64,000 nt of DNA, from positions 1 through 64,000 of the forward strand of contig CAXXVQ010000007.1 in the NCBI GenBank assembly GCA_963662245.2. The letters run 5' to 3'. Source of the stretch: JAFGVL01 sp963662245 (GTDB lineage Bacteria > Bacteroidota > Bacteroidia > Bacteroidales > Paludibacteraceae). Position 1 is the stretch's first letter. Each line of letters starts with the position of its first letter. The notes under the pieces were generated by a model. It saw only the letters and a list, made by a program, of their open reading frames with translations, was not told the origin of the DNA and ran no database searches. Position numbers and translations under genes: made by a program. This document shows positions 15,972 to 24,926 of the stretch, piece by piece.

Positions 15972-18900
15972 ATGTATCAAAGACCGGCTCAGGGACTTTA
16001 TCATCCTGAGAATGAACACGACGCATGTGGCGTTGGATTAGTAGTGCAAATTGATGGCAAAAAATCTCACGACATCGTTGAGAGAGCTCTTCAAGTGCTT
16101 GAGAACATGGAGCACCGTGGAGCAGAAGGGGCAGATAGCAAAACTGGTGACGGTGCTGGTTTGATGCTACAAATCCCTCACGAATTTATTCTTTTACAAG
16201 GTATCACCGTACCTGAGAAAGGTATGTATGGTACTGGTTTGGTATTTTTACCAAAACAAAAAGATGAAGCAGACGCTTGCATCAAAATCATGCGCGAAAA
16301 AATCGAAGCAGAAGGACTTCAATTATCCGCTATTCGTGATGTACCAGTTAATAGCAATATTTTAGGTGTAGCATCTGGTGCTACAGAACCTGATACAAAA
16401 CAAATTTTCGTAACAGGTGCATCTTCACAAGAAGAGCTAGAACTTAAATTATATATTGTTCGTAAGAAGATTGAAAAAGCAATTGCTCAATCTACAATCT
16501 CTAGAAAAAGCAACTTTTATATTGTCAGCCTTTCTACACAAAGAATGGTGTATAAAGGAATGTTAACTTCAGAGCAGTTAAGAAACTATTTTCCAGATCT
16601 TACTGACGAAAACTTTACATCTGCAATTGCATTAGTACACTCTCGTTTTAGCACTAACACAATGCCAGCTTGGCCTCTAGCACAACCTTTCCGCATGATA
16701 GCTCACAATGGTGAGATCAACACTATCAAAGGAAACCGTTTCTGGATGGAAGCTCGCGAAAGCGTTCTAAAATCTGAACAACTAGGTGATTTAAATGAAA
16801 TCTTCCCAGTTATTCAACCAGGAATGAGTGACTCTGCATCATTTGACAACGCAATGGAATTCCTTGTTATGTCAGGAAAATCGCTTCCTCATGCAATGGC
16901 TATGATGGTTCCAGAAAGCTTCAATGACAAGAACCCTATTTCTTCTGATTTGAAAGCATTCTATGAATATCACAGTATCTTCATGGAACCATGGGATGGT
17001 CCTGCTACATTACTATTTACAGATGGTAGATATGCCGGTGGTACACTAGACCGTAACGGATTGCGTCCAGCTCGTTACCTAATCACTAAAGACAACATGA
17101 TGATTGTTGCTTCTGAAACAGGTGTACAAAATATCGACATTAAAAATGTAAAAGAAAAAGGTCGTCTTAGCCCTGGTAAAATGGTTATGGTAGACACTCA
17201 AACTGGAAAAGTTTTTTACGATCCAGAATTAAAAGAGGATTTATCAAAAGCATTCCCATACAAAGAGTGGCTTAAAGAAAACCGTATTGATATTAGCGAG
17301 CTATCTTCTGGTCGTTCAATTAAGATTCCAGTAGATAATTATCTAGCTAAATTAAACACATTTGGATATAGCAAAGAAGATGCTGAAATGCTTTTAGTAC
17401 CTATGGCTAATGCTGGTCAAGAACCAACAAACTCTATGGGTAATGATGCTGCTTTGGCAATATTCTCTGAACACCCTCAACGCATGTTCAGCTATTTCCG
17501 TCAATTATTTGCTCAAGTAACTAATCCACCAATTGACCCAATTCGTGAAGAATTAGTTATGACATTAACAGGTTTTGTTGGTTCTTTACAAAAGAACATG
17601 TTGGAACCAATGCCGGAACACTGTAAAGTAGTTAGAGCGAAAAGTCCAGTTATTACAAATACTGAATTTGACTTAATTACAAACCTTCGTTACAAAGGAT
17701 TCTCATCTGAAATTCTTCAAATGGTATTCCCTGTTGCAGAAGGTAAAGCTGGTCTTGAAAAAGCAGTTGAAGAACTTTGCTTAAACGCGGAAAAAGCAGT
17801 TGACGCTGGTAACAGTTATATCGTATTAAGTGATAGAGGTGTAAATAAAGACATGGCTCCTATCCCATCTTTATTAGCTGTATCTGCTGTTCATCACTAC
17901 TTAATCGATAAGCGTAAGCGTATGCAAATCGACATCATTGTAGAATCAGGAGAACCTCGTGAGGTTATGCATTTTGCATTGTTATTTGGTTATGGAGCTA
18001 ACTTAGTTAACCCATACCTAACATTTGCATTGATTCAAGATCAAATAGCTCAAGGTAATATTAAACTTGACTTTGCTACAGCTGAAAAACATTACATCAA
18101 AGCTGTTAAGAAAGGTTTATTGAAAGTATTATCTAAAATGGGTATTTCTACTCTTCGTAGTTACCGTGGAGCTCAAATTTTTGAAGCGATTGGTCTTAGC
18201 ACAGAACTTCTTGAAAAATACTTCACAGGAACTGTTTCTAAAATTGAAGGTGCAGATTTATCTGACATTGCTAATGACACAATTATTTCTCACCAAAGAG
18301 GATTTGCTACAGAGGAAGAAGTTCATGACCCTTTAACAGACAACCTTGGTGTTTATGCATTCCGCAGAAAAGGCGAACACCACTCTTGGAGTCCTGAGGT
18401 AATTGCAAAATTGCAAATTGCAACAAAAACAAAAGATTACAATGTATTTAAAGAATACACTAATCTTGTAAACAATAAAGATTACAAAATCTTCATCCGC
18501 GACTTCTTTGACATTCAACGCAATCCAATTGATATCAGCGAAGTTGAACCAGCAAGCGCAATCACTAAGAGATTCTGTACAGGAGCTATGTCATATGGTT
18601 CTATCTCTGCAGAAGCACACGAAGCGATGGCTATCGCAATGAACATCTTAGGTGGTAAAAGTAACACAGGTGAAGGTGGTGAAGATCCAGAACGCTTTAA
18701 ACCTCGTGCTGATGGAACTAGCGCTCGTAGTGCTATCAAACAAGTAGCATCAGGTCGTTTTGGTGTAACTACTGAATATCTTGTTAATGCTGACGAGTTA
18801 CAAATTAAAGTTGCTCAAGGTGCTAAACCAGGTGAAGGTGGTCAATTACCAGGATTTAAAGTTGACGAAATCATTGCTAAAACTCGTCACTCTATCCCAG

Positions 18901-20480
18901 GAATTTCATTGATTTCCCCACCTCCACACCATGATATTTATTCTATTGAAGATTTAGCTCAACTTATCTTCGACTTGAAGAATGTTAACCCTAAAGCTCG
19001 TATCACAGTTAAGCTTGTATCTGAAAGCGGTGTTGGTACTGTAGCTGCAGGTGTAGCTAAAGCTAAAGCAGACATGATCTTGATCGCTGGTTGTGATGGT
19101 GGTACTGGAGCAAGTCCTGCTAGTTCTATTAAACATGCTGGTCTTCCTTTAGAAATTGGTTTAGCTGAAACACAACAAACATTAGTTATGAACAACTTGC
19201 GTGGTCAAGTTTCTCTTCAAACTGATGGTCAGTTAAAAACAGCTAAAGACATTGTTATATCGGCTCTTCTTGGGGCTGAAGAATTTGGTTTTGCAACTAG
19301 TGCACTTATCGTTCTAGGATGTGTTATGATGCGTAAATGTCACTTAAACACTTGTCCTCGCGGTGTTGCCACTCAAGATGCAGAACTACGCAAGCGTTTT
19401 GTTGGTCGCTATGAATACCTAGTAAACTTCTTTACTTTCTTAGCAGAAGAAGTTCGTGAATATTTGGCAGAAATGGGTTACAGAAGTCTTGACGAAATCA
19501 TTGGTCGTACAGACTTAATTAAATTTGTCCCAACTGAGCAAAATGCAAAAATTCAAAAAGTTGACTTATCTAAACTGTTATTTGTTCCTAAAGAAGCGAA
19601 CAATAATCCAGTTAAGAAGGTTAAAGATCAAAACCACCGTATCGATGAAATCATTGACCGTGGCTTAATCGAAGAAGCAAAAAGTGCTATCGAAAATGGC
19701 TCATCAGTATCAATGGTTCGCGAAATTAAAAATACTGACCGTACTGCTGGAGCAATGCTTTCAGGAGAAGTTGCTCTTCGTTATGGTTATGCAGGTTTAC
19801 CTGAAGACACTATTTCTGCAACATTTAATGGTTATGCAGGACAAAGCTTTGGAGCATTCCTTGCAAAAGGTATTACTTTCCGTTTAGAAGGTGATGCTAA
19901 TGACTACCTTGGAAAAGGTCTATCAGGTGGTAAAATTGTTGTTGTTCCTCCAACAGGATATGACTTCAAACCAGAAGAAAACATCATTGCGGGTAACACA
20001 TTGTTATACGGAGCTACTAGTGGTGAAGTATACCTTAATGGTCGCGTAGGTGAGCGTTTCTGTGTGCGTAACTCAGGTGCTATTGCCGTTGTTGAAGGAA
20101 CTGGTGATCACTGCTGCGAATATATGACAGGTGGACGCACTGTAGTACTTGGTACAACAGGTCGTAACTTTGCCGCAGGTATGAGTGGTGGTGTTGCTTA
20201 TGTATGGAATGTTAATGGTGACTTTGATTACTTCTGCAACATGGAAATGGTTGAGCTTTCTTTAATTGAAGATATGAGCGACAACCGTGAATTAAAAGAT
20301 TTAATCACAGCACATTACAAACACACTCAAAGTCCTCTTGCTAAGCGCATGTTAGATAACTGGGCTGAATATGTAGATCAATTTATTAAAGTAGTTCCTA
20401 TCGAATACAAAAAAGTATTACAACAAGAAAAATTGGAAGCTATCAGCAAAAAAATTGATCAAGTAGAAAGAGACTATTAA
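15972..20480 (+). CDS. gltB: Glutamate synthase large (alpha) subunit
   Basis: 1502 residues, the full length of bacterial NADPH-GOGAT alpha. The N-terminal class II glutamine amidotransferase domain has its nucleophile at Cys19 (DACGVGLV) after a short propeptide that must be removed. Then come the central domain, the FMN-binding synthase barrel (RFCTGAMSYGSIS, GEGGEDPERFKPR, GCDGGTGASP) and the 3Fe-4S cluster ligands in CVMMRKCHLNTCPRGVATQ. The C-terminal GXGXG beta-helix ends the protein. It converts glutamine and 2-oxoglutarate to two glutamates. Its partner gltD follows after a gap holding two hairpins. Confidence 0.97.
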   Translation: MYQRPAQGLYHPENEHDACGVGLVVQIDGKKSHDIVERALQVLENMEHRGAEGADSKTGDGAGLMLQIPHEFILLQGITVPEKGMYGTGLVFLPKQKDEADACIKIMREKIEAEGLQLSAIRDVPVNSNILGVASGATEPDTKQIFVTGASSQEELELKLYIVRKKIEKAIAQSTISRKSNFYIVSLSTQRMVYKGMLTSEQLRNYFPDLTDENFTSAIALVHSRFSTNTMPAWPLAQPFRMIAHNGEINTIKGNRFWMEARESVLKSEQLGDLNEIFPVIQPGMSDSASFDNAMEFLVMSGKSLPHAMAMMVPESFNDKNPISSDLKAFYEYHSIFMEPWDGPATLLFTDGRYAGGTLDRNGLRPARYLITKDNMMIVASETGVQNIDIKNVKEKGRLSPGKMVMVDTQTGKVFYDPELKEDLSKAFPYKEWLKENRIDISELSSGRSIKIPVDNYLAKLNTFGYSKEDAEMLLVPMANAGQEPTNSMGNDAALAIFSEHPQRMFSYFRQLFAQVTNPPIDPIREELVMTLTGFVGSLQKNMLEPMPEHCKVVRAKSPVITNTEFDLITNLRYKGFSSEILQMVFPVAEGKAGLEKAVEELCLNAEKAVDAGNSYIVLSDRGVNKDMAPIPSLLAVSAVHHYLIDKRKRMQIDIIVESGEPREVMHFALLFGYGANLVNPYLTFALIQDQIAQGNIKLDFATAEKHYIKAVKKGLLKVLSKMGISTLRSYRGAQIFEAIGLSTELLEKYFTGTVSKIEGADLSDIANDTIISHQRGFATEEEVHDPLTDNLGVYAFRRKGEHHSWSPEVIAKLQIATKTKDYNVFKEYTNLVNNKDYKIFIRDFFDIQRNPIDISEVEPASAITKRFCTGAMSYGSISAEAHEAMAIAMNILGGKSNTGEGGEDPERFKPRADGTSARSAIKQVASGRFGVTTEYLVNADELQIKVAQGAKPGEGGQLPGFKVDEIIAKTRHSIPGISLISPPPHHDIYSIEDLAQLIFDLKNVNPKARITVKLVSESGVGTVAAGVAKAKADMILIAGCDGGTGASPASSIKHAGLPLEIGLAETQQTLVMNNLRGQVSLQTDGQLKTAKDIVISALLGAEEFGFATSALIVLGCVMMRKCHLNTCPRGVATQDAELRKRFVGRYEYLVNFFTFLAEEVREYLAEMGYRSLDEIIGRTDLIKFVPTEQNAKIQKVDLSKLLFVPKEANNNPVKKVKDQNHRIDEIIDRGLIEEAKSAIENGSSVSMVREIKNTDRTAGAMLSGEVALRYGYAGLPEDTISATFNGYAGQSFGAFLAKGITFRLEGDANDYLGKGLSGGKIVVVPPTGYDFKPEENIIAGNTLLYGATSGEVYLNGRVGERFCVRNSGAIAVVEGTGDHCCEYMTGGRTVVLGTTGRNFAAGMSGGVAYVWNVNGDFDYFCNMEMVELSLIEDMSDNRELKDLITAHYKHTQSPLAKRMLDNWAEYVDQFIKVVPIEYKKVLQQEKLEAISKKIDQVERDY

Positions 20481-20501
20481 TTAAATTCGTTTAGATATTC
20501 T

Positions 20502-20559
20502 GCCCCTTCGGGCGATATTTTGATATAAGCTTCGCGATATTAGAAATCACTAATATCGC
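20502..20559 (+). promoter_or_regulatory. Two intercistronic stem-loops between gltB and gltD
   Basis: The first is GCCC-CTTC-GGGC at 20502-20513. The second is a perfect 10-bp stem, GCGATATTAG (20534-20543) with CTAATATCGC (20550-20559). No T-run follows either. They may control processing or relative stability of the two subunit messages. Confidence 0.55.
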
Positions 20560-20615
20560 AAAGCAAATATCGACGAAGTCAAGTATCATTTTATATCTAA
20601 AATTTTTAAACAACC

Positions 20616-22037
20616 ATGGGAAATCCAAAAGGTTTTTTAACCATAAATAAAAAAGAAGCAGGTTACCGTCCTGTACAGGAACGCGTTAACGACTTCAGTG
20701 AAGTAGAACAAACCCTAAACATAGAAGACAGAAAGCAACAAGCTTCTCGTTGTATGGATTGTGGGGTACCATTCTGTCACTGGGCTTGCCCACTTGGAAA
20801 TAAGATGCCTGAATGGCAAGACTTACTTTACAAAGGTAAATGGAAAGAAGCATCAGATATTTTACATAGCACAAATGACTTTCCAGAATTCACTGGACGC
20901 ATTTGTCCTGCATTATGTGAAAAAGGATGCGTACTTAATCTTGACGACAACAGCGTAACTATTCGTGAAAACGAAGCTGCTGTAGCTGAATATGCATTTG
21001 AACAAGGATACATAGTACCTAACCCACCTAAAACTCGTAATGGTAAAAAAGTTGCTGTTATTGGTGGTGGACCTGCAGGTATGGCTGCAGCAAATCAACT
21101 TAACAAAAAGGGTTACACTGTAACTTTATTTGAAAAAGATGCTGCAATTGGCGGTCTTCTTCGTTTTGGTATTCCTGACTTTAAACTTAACAAAGCTGTT
21201 ATTGATCGCCGTTTAGCAATAATGGAAGCAGAAGGAATTGAGTTTAAAGTTAATACTGAAGTTGGTAAAGACATCAAGGGATCAGACATCCTTAAAGATT
21301 TTGATGCTGTTTGTATCACTATTGGTGCAGGAGCTCCTCGAGATCTTCCTGCTGAAGGACGCAATATTCCTGGAGTACACTTTGCAATGGAATTCTTAAC
21401 TCAACAAAACAACCTAAACAGAGGTGAAAAAATTGATGAAAAAGAGCGTATTTCTGCTGAAGGTAAAAATGTATTAGTAATTGGTGGTGGTGACACTGGT
21501 TCTGACTGTGTAGGTACTTCTATCCGTCAAGGAGCAGCAAGCGTTACACAAATCGAAATCATGCCTAAACCTCCTGTTGAAACATCTGATATTCCTTGGC
21601 CATACTGGCCAAACACTTTGCGTACTTCTAGTTCACACAAAGAAGGATGTGAGCGTCGCTGGAATCTTGCAACTAAGAAATTTATTGCAGGAGCTGATGG
21701 CAAACTAAGTGGTGTTGAAGTAGTAGAAGTTGCATGGGAAAAAGATGAGACTGGACGCTTTAATATGAAAGAGGTTGGTAAACCTGAAGTAATCAAAGCT
21801 GAATTAGTTACTCTTGCCATGGGATTTGTTCACCCGGTACATACAGGATTACTTGATGAACTTGGTGTAAACTACGATGGAAGGGGAAATGTGGCTGTTG
21901 ACCCTAAAACTCGCCAATCAAGCGTAGCTAAAGTATTTGCTGCTGGTGATGCCGCTACAGGAGCGAGCTTAGTTGTTAGAGCTATTGATGCAGGTCGTCA
22001 GACTGCAGAACAAATTGATTTATATTTGAAAAAATAA
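20616..22037 (+). CDS. gltD: Glutamate synthase small (beta) subunit
   Basis: 473 residues. The N-terminal domain holds the two Fe-S cluster cysteine sets: CMDCGVPFCHWACPLGN and GRICPALCEKGC. The FAD loop VAVIGGGPAGMAAA and the NADPH loop VLVIGGGDTGSDC follow. It takes electrons from NADPH and passes them through the clusters to the FMN site of GltB. It lies 135 bases after gltB on the same strand and is closed by a terminator. Confidence 0.97.
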   Translation: MGNPKGFLTINKKEAGYRPVQERVNDFSEVEQTLNIEDRKQQASRCMDCGVPFCHWACPLGNKMPEWQDLLYKGKWKEASDILHSTNDFPEFTGRICPALCEKGCVLNLDDNSVTIRENEAAVAEYAFEQGYIVPNPPKTRNGKKVAVIGGGPAGMAAANQLNKKGYTVTLFEKDAAIGGLLRFGIPDFKLNKAVIDRRLAIMEAEGIEFKVNTEVGKDIKGSDILKDFDAVCITIGAGAPRDLPAEGRNIPGVHFAMEFLTQQNNLNRGEKIDEKERISAEGKNVLVIGGGDTGSDCVGTSIRQGAASVTQIEIMPKPPVETSDIPWPYWPNTLRTSSSHKEGCERRWNLATKKFIAGADGKLSGVEVVEVAWEKDETGRFNMKEVGKPEVIKAELVTLAMGFVHPVHTGLLDELGVNYDGRGNVAVDPKTRQSSVAKVFAAGDAATGASLVVRAIDAGRQTAEQIDLYLKK

Positions 22038-22056
22038 GATTATCAATATTCACAAA

Positions 22057-22091
22057 AGAAAGGCTGCTTAAGATTTAAGCAGCCTTTCTTA
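22057..22091. terminator. Terminator between gltD and the converging HAD gene
   Basis: Stem AAGAAAGGCTGCTTAA with its complement and a short loop; T-rich tails on both strands, so it probably serves both directions. Confidence 0.8.
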
Positions 22092-22107
22092 TTATCATTT
22101 AATTTCT

Positions 22108-22954
22108 CTATGTAGTTACAGAATCACAAATATAGTCAGGAATTATTCCTGATGATGCAATATGTAATTCAGCAGTTTTTGCTTGAATATTACCTGAAAG
22201 CACAAGACATGTATCAATTCCAAACTTATTCCCACCAATAATATCTGTCTTAAGCGTATCTCCTACCATCAAGATATCCTTCTTATCAACTTCAGATTTC
22301 CCAATAGCATGATAATATGCAAAATTAAACATCTGAGAATCAGGCTTCCCAAAACGAATAAATGTCTTCTTTGCAAGTGGTTCTAGAAGATCTGCAACGG
22401 CTCCTATGGCAATTGCAACATCATATCTTGACACTGGATAGGTTCCATCAGTATTTGCAACAACAACAGGCATAGATTGTTTTCTAAGAAGATTAACAGC
22501 TTTAGTTAGATCTTTATTCCAATCAAAGCCTTCATCATCAAGTAAACAAAGCGCAGATATTTCATCATATTGTTCTAAATCCAAGTCTGAAATTGACACA
22601 GTACTTAAACCAAGAGTTTCAATATAATGAGCAGATTGTTCAGTTCCAAAATACACCACTTTTCCTTCACGAATTTTATTCCCAAGATATTCTCTAGCAA
22701 TCATTCCTGATGAAATAATTTTCTCTTCAGTAATCTCATTAACACCATTCTTCTGAAAATTCTCAGCTAATTGGAGTGGACTTCTTGAAGCATCATTTGT
22801 TAACACATAATAGTCAATATTATTTTCATCCAGGAATTGCAACATTTCGCTAATACCGGGGTAACATTCCATTAAAGTTTTTCAAGACTCCATATGAGTC
22901 AAAGAATATCACTTTATATTTTAAAGCAATCTCTTTAAACGAACTAATATTCAT
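22108..22954 (-). pseudogene. NagD-like HAD phosphatase split by a frameshift
   Basis: An open frame of 254 residues starts at 22872, but it lacks HAD motif I. Reading from an ATG at 22954 gives a second frame with VIFFDSYGVLKNFNGMLP, the missing N-terminus with the nucleophile Asp19, ending at a stop at 22850-22852. Removing one base from the four-G run at 22858-22861 joins the two into a 281-residue protein running NGMLPGISEML. The remainder has YYVLTNDASRSP (motif II region), the Lys motif and GDTLKTDIIGG (motif III). It is the third gene of the cluster after the gamma-glutamyl hydrolase. The frameshift is either real decay or a sequencing error. Confidence 0.8.
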
Positions 22955-22972
22955 ACATATTCAGTTTTAAAT

Positions 22973-23689
22973 TTATATCTCTTTTACGGCAGACAAAAAA
23001 GCATCAAAGACTTTTTGATGTCCGGGATGCTCTGACAACATTCTTTCCGGGTGAAACTGCAACCCAACTAAAAACCTTTTCGATGGATTATAAACCCCCT
23101 CTATTAATCCATCCTCAGCATAAGCCATTGGAACCAAACCATCTCCTAATGACATGATTCCTTGATGGTGATAAGTATTTACAGATATGTCATGCTGATT
23201 ATACCAGTCCATCAAAGGCGTGTTCTCTAAAATTGTTATCTTATGTCTATGACCATCATAATTCTCATAATTAATATGAATAACTAATCTGTGATTATGA
23301 TCATGAATGTCCTTATGTATTTTTCCGTTATGCAAAGCATTAATAATATGCAGACCTCGACAGAATCCCATTAAAGGTTTATCATTTGCAATTGCATGTT
23401 TACAGCAGTAAATTTCTATTTCATCTTTAATAGCATCATACTCATCAAGTTCCTCAATTGGATATTCTTCATTGTAATAATGAGGACCAACATCACCGCC
23501 CTCCATCATCATCATTCCATCGTAATCAGAAAGATATTCATCCAAAATATCTTTTGTTGCCTGGGTTATTGGAACAATTATAGGCATTACCCCAGCTTTT
23601 GCAAATAACTCAAGATATATCTCTGAAACCCAGTTTATAGGTTTATCTTTTCTTATTAATCGACGAGAAACAATCAGAACCTTTTTCAT
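22973..23689 (-). CDS. Class I glutamine amidotransferase-like gamma-glutamyl hydrolase (peptidase C26, PuuD-like)
   Basis: 238 residues from the ATG at 23689, preferred because it lies four bases after the upstream stop; an earlier ATG at 23713 overlaps that gene. The catalytic triad of C26 peptidases is visible: Cys110 in MGFCRGLH, His213 and Glu215 in FHPE. The conserved MMEGGDVGPHYY region is the family's GG-DV motif. Relatives cleave gamma-glutamyl amides such as gamma-glutamyl-GABA or gamma-glutamyl-CDP-amidate. The substrate here is unknown. Its partners, an aminotransferase and a HAD phosphatase, and its place between gltD and glnA, suggest a small amine or phosphoramidate pathway. 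That reading is inference. Confidence 0.8.
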   Translation of the reverse strand: MKKVLIVSRRLIRKDKPINWVSEIYLELFAKAGVMPIIVPITQATKDILDEYLSDYDGMMMMEGGDVGPHYYNEEYPIEELDEYDAIKDEIEIYCCKHAIANDKPLMGFCRGLHIINALHNGKIHKDIHDHNHRLVIHINYENYDGHRHKITILENTPLMDWYNQHDISVNTYHHQGIMSLGDGLVPMAYAEDGLIEGVYNPSKRFLVGLQFHPERMLSEHPGHQKVFDAFLSAVKEI

Positions 23690-23693
23690 AAAC

Positions 23694-24830
23694 TTATTTT
23701 CTTCTCTTTGCAATATCTTTCAACGCCTCTATCAACACTTTATCTTTCTTTCTGCCTTGAGAGGCAACTCGAATATGATATTCATCAATTCCAACTTTAT
23801 TACTACAATCTCTAACATATGCACCATATTCCTCCAAAAGAATTGTTTGCAACTCTTCTGCAGTTAAACCACAATCTGATTTTATCAAAATAAAGTTTGT
23901 TCCTGTTGGATACACAAAAAAGCCCTCTATTTTTTTCAATGCATTATACAAATGGTGAACATCTCGAACAACTTTCAACCTAGCCTTATGATATTGACAA
24001 TCAGTATCTTTTAACCTAGACAAGAAATACTCACCTAAAGTATTAATATTCCATATTGGTATTAAAGACAATAACTTTGACAAGAAATATTTGTTAGAAG
24101 TACAGCAATAACCTAGTCTTAACCCAGGAACACCACAGTGTTTACTCATACTTCGTACAATCATCAAATTACTATATGTCTCAATATGATTAAGGAGACT
24201 CGGAACATCTGAACCGGCAAAATCAATAAATGATTCATCGACAATAACCATCTTTAAATGCTTCATACGATCTAGGAATGCCAACATTGGACTTAAACCT
24301 ATAAGCTGACCTGTTGGGTTTCCGGGATTAATTATCAACGCAGAAGTGACTTGATTATCATCTATCCAATTTGCAAAATCATCAAGATCTAATTGATAAT
24401 GTTTATCTGCTGGCAATTGATATAGTTTTGCTGAATTCTGTTCTTTTAGTTTTTCAATATATTCACTAAAAGTAGGAATTGGAATTGCAATATCATCAAT
24501 CAGATTCTTATCAATCAATGTTATTAGTTCTGTAGCTCCATTTCCAAGCACAATATACTCTGGTTTAACACCTAATACATCTGCTAAATTATTTCTGGAA
24601 ATATATGGATTACTTGAAGGATATGATTTAATTATAACAGGCAACTGCTTCTGTAAATCCCTTATAAATTTCTTATCTGGATAATATGGGTTAGCAATAA
24701 AACAAAAGTCAATTACTTTATCTAATCTTTCCATCCCTACAATATCAACAAGTGACGGTGAATGAGATGTTTCATAGAATAAATGTCTATTTATTTTCAA
24801 TTTTTCTCTATTATACATGAGCATTGCCAT
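23694..24830 (-). CDS. PLP-dependent class I/II aminotransferase (histidinol-phosphate / threonine-phosphate decarboxylase-like)
   Basis: 378 residues, fold-type I. The PLP Asp198 is in VIVDESFIDFAG, the Schiff-base Lys230 in MSKHCGVPGLRLGY, and NPGNPTG is at 168-174. The NPYYPD start and small size resemble histidinol-phosphate aminotransferase and CobD-type L-threonine-phosphate decarboxylase. It is not placed in a his or cob operon, so neither named function is claimed. It leads the three-gene cluster and has a plausible promoter upstream (TTTG, 19 bases, TACCTTCG). It could alternatively act in polysaccharide or phospholipid headgroup synthesis. Confidence 0.8.
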   Translation of the reverse strand: MAMLMYNREKLKINRHLFYETSHSPSLVDIVGMERLDKVIDFCFIANPYYPDKKFIRDLQKQLPVIIKSYPSSNPYISRNNLADVLGVKPEYIVLGNGATELITLIDKNLIDDIAIPIPTFSEYIEKLKEQNSAKLYQLPADKHYQLDLDDFANWIDDNQVTSALIINPGNPTGQLIGLSPMLAFLDRMKHLKMVIVDESFIDFAGSDVPSLLNHIETYSNLMIVRSMSKHCGVPGLRLGYCCTSNKYFLSKLLSLIPIWNINTLGEYFLSRLKDTDCQYHKARLKVVRDVHHLYNALKKIEGFFVYPTGTNFILIKSDCGLTAEELQTILLEEYGAYVRDCSNKVGIDEYHIRVASQGRKKDKVLIEALKDIAKRRK

Positions 24831-24839
24831 TAAGTGTGT

Positions 24840-24870
24840 CGAAGGTACGAAATGGTTTCAAAATGGCAAA
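24840..24870 (-). promoter_or_regulatory. Promoter of the aminotransferase cluster
   Basis: Minus strand: TTTG at 24867-24870, 19-base spacer, TACCTTCG at 24840-24847 (one mismatch), ending about 10 bases before the start codon. Confidence 0.4.
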
Positions 24871-24873
24871 ACG

Positions 24874-24910
24874 AAAAAAGCCTTCAAGCAAAGGCTTGAA
24901 GGCTTTTTTT
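24874..24910 (-). terminator. Terminator of glnA
   Basis: Stem AAAAAAGCCTTCAAGC with its complement and a short loop, with T-runs on both strands, directly beyond the glnA stop. Confidence 0.85.
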
Positions 24911-24926
24911 ATTTTGATTCTGACAA

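Noticed and set aside
18333..19195. Several open frames antisense to gltB
   Set aside because: They mirror the codon pattern of gltB and have no promoter or family resemblance.
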